Source of the DNA: Sipunculus nudus
Lineage: Eukaryota > Annelida > Sipuncula > Golfingiida > Sipunculidae
Assembly (NCBI GenBank): GCA_026874595.1
Contig: CM049318.1
Location: forward strand, 53,102,750-53,166,749
Direction of reading: 5' to 3'
DNA: 64,000 bases
Positions 35,985-47,240 of the stretch are shown here, one piece after another. The stretch's first letter is position 1. The number at the start of each line of letters is the position of its first letter. Under the pieces are notes generated by a model, which saw nothing but the letters and a program-made list of their open reading frames with translations, made no database searches and was not told the origin of the DNA. Made by a program: the position numbers and the translations under genes.

Positions 35985-36180
35985 ATTATAATCGGACCAA
36001 TGAGTGCGTGATATCGCATTGTGCATCCAACTCCAAGTTTTAAACTCGCGAAGCTCTATTTGCGTTGGTCTATTTTTTGGCCCTGTGGCAGCCCTGTCGT
36101 TGAAAAATATGCTTGCTACACTAACAAAGCAGCGGTTTAAACGAAGATCTTGAACGACTGGATTGTATAACCGCTGCGTG
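35985..36180 (+). repeat. Dispersed repeat family G, copy 2
   Basis: ATCGCATTGTGCATCCAACT, AACAAAGCAGCGGTTTAAAC and GAAGATCTTGAACGACTGGA align with copy 1 at 22070-22375. It is shortened in the middle. Confidence 0.6.
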
Positions 36181-38376
36181 CGGAGTGTATATTATGAAAA
36201 ATGTGCGGAAGAAATTTCGTAATGGTAATGATGGTCTACAGCTGAACTGGTCATGGCGCAATGAAGAAAATTCCCAAAATTCACACAAGCAGTTAACGGA
36301 TTATCAATTTTACTTAACAAAATCAAATGGAGGTTCCCGGTAATGCTCGGATCAACCTGTCTTATACTGTCTGGCCGTTCAGGCAGGAATTTCGTGTCAT
36401 GGATGAACCTAAAAATTGGTAATATGGCTACATACAGTAGAATGCCGCCGCGGCTATGTTTCAAGTTAGGCCACGCCAGTTTTTTTTTCCTACGGACGTT
36501 GGAGCCAAAAGATGAGACTTTGGCAGCCAGATTTTTTATTTTAATATATATTACCTCTGAAGAAAAATTACGTTCATTGTTGCCAATTTTCCAGACTAAA
36601 ACACTTATTATTCTTTACTAAATATTCTTTACTCAAATTGTATAAACGGCACACACAAAGTTAAGTCCATTTCAATAACGCCTATATGATAGCACTGCTC
36701 CATTTTGGCCCTCTGAGTCTATGGTCAGAGTCAAAGAACTTTTATGTCTTGCACTGAGGACTGCACTGTAACGCTCCATGACGATGCTAATATTTTCGTC
36801 ATTTTTTACAACGACGCTTGGCCTACAAGTAAACTTTCTGGCAACGTCTCACATGTACGAGAAAAAAATCCGTTTTAACACCGCTTATTGGTATCACCCA
36901 CTGCATGTTTGCTGAATTTCTGCCCCTAAGAATACAAGCGTGGCTCTCATGTAAACCATAGTAAACCATAGAGACGGAATTTCCGTTTGGTATGTAAGCC
37001 CAAATGTTTTCCTTTGTGTAAATTCATCACTCATAGCCTAATTCTGAGATTATGACTGTTATATCAATACAGCAAGATAGGTGTCCATTACAATATATAT
37101 TCCCCTTAAACAAGGTATATCAGATTTCGCTAGAGGGCATCACGGTTCGTCCGTGGACAGATTTTACCCCATTTCCTGGACCACCCCTGGCTTCCCTTCC
37201 GTGAATCGACGTATTTTGAATCGTCAGTCATATGCATGCTGGCGTTGGGATTCCCCTGTCATGTGATCAGATCGTCCAAGGGTCGCTCAAATATGAATTC
37301 TCTGCGGTTTTAACCTGCACTCACGCGATTTCAGAAGGAGAAAACTTGAAGAAAAAGTAAAGCATGATTTTTTGACGCCGAGTTGGAAGGTAAGCAGCCT
37401 CGCCGTGTTCTTATTTAGGGTGCCGGACAAATTTATGAAATACTAAAACTACTTACGAATTATCTAGGCATAAATCCTTGGGTTAATATAAAAAGATCGT
37501 CGCTGGTAATAGGCTATAGGCTATGGCTTGTGTCACCACTCAATTTAGGCTTGCCAGTCCAATATAAATGCTTACTGAGTCGTGTGTTTATGGCCTAGAA
37601 CACCATGAGTAATATTAATGATATTATTCATGAAACATATCCGCAAAAAAAATAAGTGTAGAACATTTTTTTCTCTTGGTGTAGCCTCAATAAAATCTGA
37701 TATACAAAAACTGCTTTATTTTCCTTACACAAAATAATAAGAGACGCGGTTACAAATAGGAAGTGCTTTTTTAATTTGATAACACTTCTTTGTGATTTCA
37801 ATGCACATACAGAAATGCTAATAGCTACTGATAAAACATGTATATTCCGACTTTGAAATTGGATTCATAAGATGAAAGTTGGTTTCTTTATCAAATAGAA
37901 GGGAAAATAATGGCGGGGGCCTGGGAGAGACACCATTAAAAGTAGCGAGAAGTACGGAAGCCGTCTAGACTGTGCGTGATTGGACGAAGTGAGCGCCATT
38001 ACATTACCTGAGTATATAATGGGCTGGTACCCCTTGATTAATTTTTGCTGTTAGGGAATTCCTCTAACAATAGCAGCTGAAGTTCCCACGGACAAGCCTA
38101 CCTGTGTCATCAAAGGTTATCTTAAACAGTTTGACTCAAATCATGGTTTAATTGATTTTCTGTGTGGAGGTTAAATGTAACGAGCTTATCGTGGTCCTCT
38201 GTGTGGATGGAACGCCGAAAATCATGTTGGATATTATTTTATCTACCGCAATTTGATTATATTTCATCTATTTATCGGTTTACACCTTTCTTTTCCTTAT
38301 GATATTTAATTACTAGTATGTATGTAAATAAAGTATGAATTTAATTTTTCACCAGAATGTGGTCAGGATATTATTA
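36181..38376. other. No gene recognised
   Basis: 2.2 kb with short frames only. A splice-donor-like AAGGTAAGC occurs near 37388, but no flanking coding frame supports it. Confidence 0.4.
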
Positions 38377-38920
38377 CTATAGTCCGTTTCACCACCTACT
38401 GTCCACCTGTTTTTTGTTGCTGATTTTCTTAAAAGTTTATATTTTTCAATAATTTCCAAGAAAATAACATATGGAAGTGACAACCTAATATGGCAATTAA
38501 GAATTTTACAGTAAATTTGCCGTTTATGTTTCACAACATTTTAGTCTCTTCACCATGATCTGGCAGATATGATGTGTCCCTCCATAAGAAGCCATCTTTG
38601 TTTAAGCTGGTTATATTTTTTAGAGTGTTTACATGAGATCATCCAATCAGCAGCTGTCAGCTGAGGCTGTTTTTGCATGTGACCAATGACCTTGACCGCC
38701 ATAAATGGGTCTGATATGTTGTAAAATGTAGACTGATTTCTCATATTTTCAAATAATTCTGTTTCTTAAATAAGGTGTAAAGTAGGTATTTATTTACCTT
38801 GTTGAAAATTAGGTCCTTTAATCCTAGACTCTCCACTATAATTGTTTCCCTTGAAATGTAACTAATAAAAATTTTCATAGCAAAAAACAGGTGGACATGA
38901 GGGGATGAAACAGACTATAG
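38377..38920. mobile_element. Miniature inverted-repeat element, 544 bp, TA duplication
   Basis: The left arm is CTATAGTCCGTTTCACCACC then TGTCCACCTGTTTTTTG. The right arm read on the minus strand is CTATAGTCTGTTTCATCCCC then TGTCCACCTGTTTTTTG. The arms are about 40 bp and nearly identical. TA lies immediately outside both ends (38375-38376 and 38921-38922). The interior has no coding capacity; the 61- and 64-codon minus-strand frames there are incidental. It fits a Tc1/mariner-type miniature element. Confidence 0.85.
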
Positions 38921-38922
38921 TA

Positions 38923-40174
38923 TGTGATGAGGATGCAATTCTGGTTGTGTTCCTTAAATATTGTCACTTAATTTTGAAGATTCTGTCCATAACAAGTATG
39001 TAAAGTGTGTGCCATTTGAAGAAAACTGAAAAACTGAGTGTGAAGCATAGAAAATGTCAAACAATAAATCAGGTTAAAAAAGGTGTGGCCATTTTATTGT
39101 AAAGTAAATTCAGATATCAGTTACTGCATGAACAAATATAGGATTCGTAACATATATGAGGCTTTGTTTATATTTATTTTTGTTCCTTTTTTTTTCTCTC
39201 TTTGTCTCTCTATTTCTCTCACATACACATGCACATTTATACACAGCAATAAGCATATAGCATCTAAAGACATTGGAATAAACAACAGATTACTAATATT
39301 GTTGCTAAATCTCATCTCTTGATACTGTAGTTGCTATTTACTAGAAAATCAAATCCCAAACCATGACATGTATATAAAATTAATTTTGAAAATTTGTATT
39401 TATGTAGACTACTTATATATATATATACAACTGCATACTAGAATTTCACGAATAGACTTACCTGACAATACTGACAAAGCAAGCACATACCAATACTATA
39501 ATATACAGGAGTAACTGTGATTTGTATTATTGAATGATGGTTTTCTCTTATTCAGATCATTTTGCAAGTTTTGCTTGCAAGTTCAGTGAATTGTCTCATC
39601 AGCTTTCAGCAGATACTGTGACTGTAATAATGATAAGGTCTGTTTCTACAGATTTCCCAAAGTGACATCTTCAAAATGTATATTCTTACCTGCATCATTT
39701 GATGGGTTAAAGAATAAGGGTTTCCTGGCAGCCTTATATTTTATAATCTGTCAAAAGTCACCTTGGCATTGAAATCCCTAGAAATGGACCATTATCAAAA
39801 GAGATATAAAATACAAGGTGTAGATGAATGATTGTAAAGCTATTGAACAAATAAACTTTATTTAAAAAAAAAAAATTATAAAATAAAAATAAAGTATGAA
39901 TGTAAATAAAACTAGAAAGTAGTCGGAGACCACAACCTCCGCCTGGATCTTTATCAAACATTGCTATGCGAAATATGTGTCACGGTTCACCAACGTCATG
40001 TCTATATGGATCACAGGTCAGTTCCGAAACCCAAGCGACCGAAGTGATTAGCTCTGGCCTACGGCCGGGATGAAGAATTTTTTCATGATGGCATTAAATC
40101 CTTTAATTTTTTTAATTATTTTTTGTGAAAGTAATTGCCTCCCTTTTTATGCTGTCTTATCTAATTCTTCTTCG
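38923..40174. other. No gene recognised
   Basis: AT-rich with TTTCTCTC patches near 39190 and a short (AT)n near 39415. No repeat family visible. Confidence 0.4.
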
Positions 40175-40450
40175 TCCAATATGCACATCTACCCAGTTCG
40201 ATTTGGGTTTGGGACTTCCTGAAAGGGCGGCATTGCTTGCTTCCTGTCATGTTATTTTGTATCCTGGTATCACCTAGGCTCAGTGTCTACCGCACCTGCT
40301 GGTCTGGGGTGTGTCATAACAAAATGGAACCCCCGAAGAAAACACTCGCTTGTGAGTGATACACTGCTGTGGGGCACATCCTTCCAATTATGCATGCAGA
40401 GCGCTCAATCTGGGTGGGGGGGGGGGGCTGACCGTGAAAAGTATCATCCC
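40175..40450 (-). mobile_element. tRNA-derived SINE, family A, copy 4 (inverted)
   Basis: On the minus strand: TTGAGCGCTCTGCATGC, GGAAGGATGTGCCCCACAGC, ATCACTCACAAGCGAGTG, AGGTGCGGTAGACACTGAGC, GTGATACCAGGATACAAAAT, AATGCCGCCCTTTC and GAACTGGGTAGATG. The tRNA-like head is lost. A run of 13 G on the plus strand lies at the same body position as the C run in copy 3. Confidence 0.75.
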
Positions 40451-41745
40451 CCTCAGCTCCTCCATTTATCTAGAGATCACTCACAGAGCGCATACATCCA
40501 CCAAATGTTGTAAACCCATACAGATCCTCCCAAAATTTCATTAGTTAATCCTTAACCCAAACCCTAACCTTCCACTGAATTTCATTTAAATTACTAAAAT
40601 ACTAAGTATACATAACAAACGCTAATTGAAACCAGAATAGGACCGGTTTCCGATAGATTTTAACATCATTGCGGTGACGGAACTGCTTACCTAAACCTTC
40701 CATTATCACACTCGTGATAATCGTCATGAATTTAACAAACACTTTGTGGAATAGATCAAATAAGAATCAAGGAATGGCGGATCCTTTATTTTTTTATATA
40801 TTGAAGAGAAAAACAGCAGAAAAGGGGATGAATTTGACTGACTCTAGATCATGATACGGATTTTTACATTTTCACCGACCTGTCCCAAAATTTTAGCAGA
40901 TTTCCTTGATTTATGGTCCATCAATTCAAGGAAATGCATCGAAATTGATTCTGAACTCGGTGTTATCGCAAAGAAAATTTAGGGGGAAAAATAATTAAAA
41001 ATCTTCGCTGTTTGCATAAATTTCAGCAAATAAAAGTTTGCAGATACCGGTTTAGAACACTGGTCGATTGTGTGTTCATGGTCTTCTTTACCAGACCTGA
41101 ACATTTCCCATCTGTTTTTCTGTTTTGTAATTGAAGCAATGATAAGGGATCGAGGGGGGTCATCCATTAAAAAATTGTAAAAAATTATATCAAATGTTCC
41201 TTTTTTGATTTATCGAAATGAATGAAACAGATGGATGAAAATTGTACACTCCGACAGTCCAAATAGTAAGCGGATTACGAACTGCAACGCGCATGTGGAC
41301 AAACGAAAAGTATGAAAATGAGTGAATAATATCCGTCGGTAACAAATTTCAAAATTTTAAGATTATATCATGGGAGATAATGTACCAATTTCTTTGAAAT
41401 TCAAGCAGAGTATACGCGTGAAACGGTAGAGAAAAACCCGGATCATACTTAATGTTTCTTATTACATGATACCACTACTCTTAGCTGTACTCCAAGAAAT
41501 CACAAGTTTCAGTACTTTTTTATAACTGGCTATATTTACTATGTAAGGCAGCTTACGTTATGACATATCAGATAACACAGCGTGTCTATACTACACCTCT
41601 CATAATTTAGAAAACTTCTTGTTTATTTTACTTACAAAAATATAACAAATCTCTGTTACGATAACGAACGTCTAGCTTTACAATTCTTGTGTTTTTAATA
41701 ACCTCGACCCCCTTATCCCCTCCCTAATATAGAATTGTAGCATTA
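40451..41745. other. No gene recognised
   Basis: Mixed AT-rich sequence without a frame or repeat of note. Confidence 0.4.
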
Positions 41746-41922
41746 ATACTACTACTACTATTTCTACTACTACCGCTACTGCTTCTACTACTACCGCTAC
41801 TATTTGTACTAGTATCACTACTATTCCTACTACTAATATAACAACTACTTATATTATTACTTTAAAATTGTATTACTACCACGCCACCACTATGACTACT
41901 GCTATTACTAGTATTTCTACTT

Positions 41923-41977
<55 letters not shown>

Positions 41978-42360
41978 GACCGTTCCTACTACTTTGAAAT
42001 ACTTTTACTACCACACCATTGTTACTAGTCTACTACTACTATGATGCTACTGCTACTAATCAGTAGTACTACTGTCATTTTACTGTCACGTTGCGTCTAT
42101 TGTTGCTACCACACCACTGTTATTATTAAAAGAGCCACGCATCCTGCCATCATAATAGTACCGCAAGTACCATTACTACTGCTTCCGCTGATACCACTAC
42201 TTGTAATACTATACCACACCACGGTAACTTTTCTACTGCTAGTACTACTGCTGTTACTACTACTACTACTTCTACTACTACTACTACTACTACTACTACA
42301 ACTACTTCTACTACTACTACTACTACTGTTACCATTTTACGATCACTTTTATCACTACTA
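41746..42360. repeat. Compound (CTA)n/(CTT)n microsatellite region
   Basis: About 600 bp dominated by ACT/CTA triplets in several blocks, the longest pure ones at about 41921-41975 and 42260-42300, separated by degenerate triplets. Leucine-rich plus-strand and valine-rich minus-strand frames here are direct translations of the triplets. Confidence 0.9.
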
Positions 42361-42423
42361 AAAAGCCTCAGTCACAATACTACGGTGGCTGAATTAGGAC
42401 AAAGAAAAAAATATTTATCTGGA

Positions 42424-42672
42424 GATCTCGACTTAACCTCTCAAGATCTCGACTTAACATCTCGAGACCTCGACTTAACATCTCGAGTTCTCGAAATAAA
42501 ATTTCACCAAAAAAATTTGCTGCAGAAAAAAAAAATTTCTCGAGATTTCGAGATGTTAAGTCGATATTTCTCGAGATGAAATTTCAATGAAAAAAAAATA
42601 AATCCACGTGGGCGTTGTACGAACCATTCGATGCCTAAGTGACGTAAAGCAAAACCAGGTTAAAGGAACCGA
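42424..42672 (+). repeat. Left inverted arm with 21-bp tandem units and an internal palindrome
   Basis: Three 21-bp units starting GATCTCGACTTAACATCTCG lie at 42424-42486. GACTTAACATCTCGA is then repeated inverted as TCGAGATGTTAAGTC at about 42544-42560, making a 15-bp stem with a loop of under 100 bp. The outer part, GTACGAACCATTCGATGC and GTAAAGCAAAACC, matches the right arm at 43734-43842 in reverse. Confidence 0.75.
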
Positions 42673-42830
42673 CTTCTATTTCTGACGTCTGTCAAATATC
42701 CCACTGGGTAAAGGGTCTTTTGTTTATGTCTACGTGTTTATAACATGGGTCGGGGTTGGGTGGGGGGGGGGGGGTGCAAAAATAACCAACGAGAAACATT
42801 TGGCTTCAATCCAGAGATTACAGAGTTCTG
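42664..42830 (+). repeat. Dispersed repeat family D, copy 5 (partial)
   Basis: GGAACCGACTTCTATTTCTG, ACGTCTGTC and GTTTATGTCTACGTGTTTAT, then AACATGGGTCGGGG, in family order. It overlaps the inner end of the left arm. A G14 run lies at 42761-42774. Confidence 0.55.
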
Positions 42831-43733
42831 TAAATGACAAATATTGCATGACTTCACATGCTCTAACAAACATCAAATAGGGATCTTTCAATAACTCGGT
42901 TTCATGTTTTTATCTGTATGTGAACACTGGCTCAAGTATCTTGTGTACAAGTAGCCTGTAGATAAAATATTTATACGCCAAAGTGGCGTTATAAGACCCT
43001 TTCCCGGCAAGGCTTTACTTCACTTCTTTAATATGTACATGCAGAGTTAGCCGGTATCACAAAAATTCTATAAATAAGGCAGGTGAATAGTGACTTTAAG
43101 ACCAAAGCAGAGCATTTTGCTGAAGGAAAATCATGATGAGAGATGATCGAAATATTTAAACCGTTTATTTATGAATATAAATCATTTATATAAATAGGTT
43201 GACTTAAGGTTAACTGAGCTATAGTGGACCAAGACTGGGACTTTAGGCGCTGAAGCACCCCCTCGCCCCAGCGTACCTACCCGAAAACACAGTAATCTTT
43301 TTTGGCATATTTACATTTATGATGGTCAAATACATATGTCATAAAACAAACCACCATTTCAATAAAAAAACAAAAGCTGAAAAAATTGTACGAAAAGCGT
43401 GTTTCTATACCAAACTCATATCTGTTTGTATTTTTAAGATAATAAGGTACCCACAATGCATGCATACAGACCTAAACATTTCTATTTGAGTGATTTCCAT
43501 GGCTTCGAATCCGCCGTTCAGGTAGAATGTTTCAGATTCTTCAGGCTTAGACATCATCTTTACGGACATGAATAATTAAATATTGAATTTTATATTGAAC
43601 TTTTCTTCACCTCGCCTTATCTTAGCGGAAATACAAGCTTGATTGATTTAAATGAATTATATTGTATTACCGTTCAGTTACAGTATACATGGTCTTTTTT
43701 ATAATTGCAATAGTAAGCACTCTTAACGTATAC
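42831..43733. other. Interior between the inverted arms, no gene recognised
   Basis: AT-rich, no coding frame beyond 62 codons. If the arms bound one element, this is its interior. Confidence 0.4.
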
Positions 43734-43838
43734 GGTCCCTTTAACGTTGCTTTGCTTTATGTCTATGCAGCATCGAATGGTTCGTACAAATGTGAAATTT
43801 TATTTCGAGATCTCGAGATATTATGTCGTGATCTCGAG

Positions 43839-43842
<4 letters not shown>
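43734..43842 (-). repeat. Right inverted arm
   Basis: Read on the minus strand: TCTCGAGATCTCGAAATAAA, ATTTCACATTTGTACGAACC, ATTCGATGCTGCATAGACAT, AAAGCAAAGCAACGTTAAAG and GGACCG, paralleling the left arm out to about 42672. The arms are 1.1 kb apart. Confidence 0.75.

Positions 43843-43906
<64 letters not shown>
43842..43906. repeat. (AT)n microsatellite
   Basis: A 65-bp uninterrupted AT run between the inverted arm and the satellite. Ile-Tyr frames on both strands come from it. Confidence 0.95.
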
Positions 43907-43909
<3 letters not shown>

Positions 43910-44935
43910 CGACGAATCGTACGTAGCATCGACAAGTCGGTAGTTATCGTACGACCAGTCGGTTGTTATCGTACGACCAGTCGGTTGTTATCGTACGACC
44001 AGTCGGTTGTTATCGTACGACCAGTCGGTTGTTATCGTACGACCACTCGGTAGTTATCGTACGACCAGTCGGTTGTTATCGTACGACCAGTCGGTAGTGA
44101 TCGTACGACCAGTCGGTTGTTCTCGTACGACCAGTCGGTTGTTATCGTACGACCAGTCGGTTGTTATCGTACGACCAGTCGGTTGTTATCGTACGACCAG
44201 TCGGTTGTTATCGTACGACCACTCGGTAGTTATCGTACGACCAGTCGGTTGTTATCGTACGACCAGTCGGTAGTGATCGTACGACCAGTCGGTAGTTACC
44301 GTACGACTAGTCGGTTGTTATCGTGCGACCAGTCGTTTGTTATCGTACGACCAGTCGGTTGTTATCGTACGACCAGTCGGTTGTTATCGTACGACCACTC
44401 GGTAGTTATCGTACGACCAGTCGGTTGTTATCGTACGACCAGTCGGTTGTTATCGTACGACCAGTCGGTAGTGATCGTACGACCAGTCGGTTGTTATCGT
44501 ACGACCAGTCGGTTGTTATCGTACAACCAGTCGGTTGTTATCGTACGACCAGTCGGTTGTTATCGTACGACCAGTCGGTTGTTATCGTACGACCACTCGG
44601 TAGTTATCGTACGACCAGTCGGTTGTTATCGTACGACCAGTCGGTAGTGATCGTACGACCAGTCGGTAGTTACCGTACGACTAGTCGGTTGTTATCGTGC
44701 GACCAGTCGTTTGTTATCGTACGACCAGTCGGTTGTTATCGTACGACCAGTCGGTTGTTATCGTACGACCACTCGGTAGTTATCGTACGACCAGTCGGTT
44801 GTTATCGTACGACCAGTCGGTAGTGATCGTACGACCAGTCGGTTGTTATCGTGCGACCAGTCGGTTGTTATCGTACGACCAGTCGGTTGTTATCGTACGA
44901 CCAGTTGGTTGTTATCGTACGACATATCTTCTCAT
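43907..44935 (+). repeat. 22-bp CpG-rich satellite with higher-order structure, about 46 units
   Basis: The unit is TTATCGTACGA followed by CCAGTCGGTTG, 22 bp with three CpGs. It contains the palindrome TCGTACGA and the dyad CGAC-CA-GTCG. The variant GACCACTCGGTAG recurs at 44041, 44217, 44393, 44591 and 44767, that is at 176, 176, 198 and 176 bp (8 or 9 units). The variants near 44297 and 44323 recur 374 bp later (17 units). Frames of up to 176 codons are artefacts of the 66-bp phase cycle. Confidence 0.95.
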
Positions 44936-45883
44936 TCTACGATCGGTCGGTAATAATCTAACCACTAGTGGAATGGTGATATAAAATGCAGTCAGCCCGG
45001 AATCTTCATCTTCCACCGACTGATTACGACCGCTCGTAAAGTGGCCCCATGTGTGAACCGCAAACCTAATCCCTTGCGACATGTCGCATGTAATGGGCAA
45101 CGACTACTCGTGACCATGTAGTCGTAGGTGATCGTAGGCATTCGTAGGCATGTGTGATCGAGCTTAACTCGACCGAGGCTCCTCAGTGGCCCGCCTGACC
45201 AGTTCCTGACCAGTTTGGACCTGTCAGTGGTGTCCTGGCGGAGTTCACACGAGTGTAAAAATTCGGAAGATCCCAAGATGCCGTAGCGCTGCTCGCTTGG
45301 GGCCCCCGGCGATCTCTTTAAAACTTTCATCGAATTTACAACGAGACCTCGTCGCTCTTTAAAACAAAGCTCGCCCGAAAAGTTCAATTTTTTGGCCATA
45401 AAACAACTCTGTAGGGCCTGGTGGACGTTGTGTGACTAGGGCTATACCACTTTTAATCCAGTAATATAACCATCTGTTATTTTTCGATAGCTGTAGAGAT
45501 GTCTCTACTACTGCTATTAGCATCATCAGGGCAAGTACTACCACGTGCCTTGCCGTAGTCTTACTAAATCCAAAAGTACTGTTACTAGTAACAGAACAAT
45601 TCCGTCTATTATATCTGAGTCAGTTTTTCTTGTATGCTAAGAAAGGCCCCGAGATCTGACCTATTCATAAAGTATACCATACAATTTATTCAATGGACAT
45701 ACCAATTTCAAAATATAATTGTTTCTTTGCGTTCAAGACACTTATTTAATAGTTTGTGTTACCTGCGACCAGACAGAATCCAATTTTAGTCCTCCACGGA
45801 ATTATTAATTTCGCCCGTAGTCAGGCCTGCCCAGACACTGAAAGGAAAGGTTATGTAAAATTAACACTTCACACGCGGGAGCC
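44936..45883. other. No gene recognised; GC-richer segment with 10-bp periodic motifs
   Basis: 45000-45400 is clearly GC-richer than the surroundings. At 45121-45150 GTCGTAGGTG, ATCGTAGGCA and TTCGTAGGCA follow one another at exactly 10 bp. A 135-codon minus-strand frame (44992-45399) has no recognised product. It could be part of a non-autonomous DNA element. Confidence 0.4.
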
Positions 45884-46348
45884 GGTGTAGCGGTTTCAGA
45901 TTACACCCGCTTCAGATTACCCCTTGTGTTAACTTGAAAACGATTTAACCCTACTAACTAAGATTTTTAAACTGACCCAGAGAGTTATTTCTTAATGTTT
46001 TTAACATTTTCTACAAATTTCTCAAATAAGGCTTATCATTATTATATACTATGTTTGTGTACGGCGTCATGCACTTTGGTGAAGTACAGTATTCAATATC
46101 AAATAATTAACCATATGCATGATTAACAGCTTGCGACTTTTCTTTTTCTTTTTACTTAAGCAGATATTGACTGCAGCTTTAAATCTGTTTTATTCTTGTC
46201 TTTCTTTGAATTATCAAATTATGCTTTAAAACCAGAAGAAATAACCAATTAGTTTATAAATCAGCCGGGAGGGGGGATTCGGGTTGGTAATGAGTCCCGA
46301 TGGGGGGGGGGGGTAACCTGGAATGGGTGTATCCCCAATCTTTACACT
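45884..46348. mobile_element. G-tract element family E, copy 2 (both ends)
   Basis: The left end is GGTGTAGCGGTTTCAGATTA, CACCCGCTTCAGATTACCCC. The right end read on the minus strand is AGTGTAAAGATTGGGGATAC, ACCCATTCCAGGTTACCCCC. These are imperfect inverted repeats of about 40 bp. A run of 13 G sits just inside the right end. Length 465 bp, non-coding. Confidence 0.65.
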
Positions 46349-47130
46349 GACACAAAACATTTCTCAGTCAGTAAATTTACAACGCCACAAGAGTCTAAAA
46401 AAACAAGTAAATGTACACCTGTAATGAAAGCTACACTAATGGGTTCTGAATTATTAAATACAAACTAATGGTTGCGTCTCTGAGATCATTTACAAAATGT
46501 AGCATTGCATGTAATTTAATATTTACCTTTATTTTTATTGATATAATATTACTAATGCGCAATTGGTCCCATATATATATATATATAGGGTCACCTCTGT
46601 AAGGTGTTATATCCGGGGTTTACGGTTCATTCAATAAAAAGCCTTGGAGATAACAAAATACCAATAATTACCATTTCTTTCGATCTTGTACGCGTGACCA
46701 GACCCGGAGCCAACGGACATAAATCGACTGAAATTACCGACGACACCCTTTTACTCCTTAGTAAGCCTTTCTGGCACAGTGGGTCATATTTTGTCACCAG
46801 TGAGGGGTCTTCCCGTAATTATTCTTCACTTATTCGCCAGGTTGTAATTATTTACGTATCATGGCGTGTAATATTTCTTGGCGTTCATGAACACCTTTGA
46901 CACATTGTCGGAAGTAAAATAAAACATCACGCAACTTGTCTCTAATGGTGATATCTGACTGCATTTTCGATTTAGTAGTTCATTGAAATGGCGCAAGATG
47001 GCAGCACAGGAGCCGTCCCCTCCTAAACCTAGAATGTACTGTTCATTTCAACCGAGTTTTTTTTTTATTTTATAATTGTGTCATTTCAATGAGAGTTCTA
47101 CAATTTTTGTTTTATTTAGTTAGAGTTCGC
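46349..47130. other. No gene recognised
   Basis: Includes a short (AT)n at 46571-46587 and a 98-codon plus-strand frame (46604-46900) of mixed composition that I do not recognise. Confidence 0.35.
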
Positions 47131-47153
47131 CAATAATAATAATAATAGTTGTT

Positions 47154-47185
<32 letters not shown>

Positions 47186-47240
47186 GGTTGTGTTGTTGGT
47201 GGTGGTGGTGGCGATGATGATGATGATGATGATATTAATT
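47131..47240. repeat. Compound trinucleotide microsatellite
   Basis: AAT, GTA, GTG and GAT triplet blocks in succession. Confidence 0.9.

Noticed and set aside
37380-37395. Splice donor AAGGTAAGC
   Set aside because: No coding frame or exon-like sequence on its 5' side, and such matches arise by chance every few kilobases.
42041-42361. Leucine-rich (plus) and valine-rich (minus) frames
   Set aside because: Translation of the CTA/CTG triplet microsatellite.
43907-44935. CRISPR-like array
   Set aside because: Units are contiguous and almost identical with no unique spacers, and the genome is eukaryotic.
44007-44984. Frames of 88-176 codons with Arg-Pro-Val and Tyr-Arg-Thr-Thr repeats
   Set aside because: Direct translation of the 22-bp satellite, which has no stops in its 66-bp phase cycle.
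44992-45399. 135-codon minus-strand frame
   Set aside because: It overlaps 10-bp repeat motifs and a GC-rich segment. The product is not recognised.
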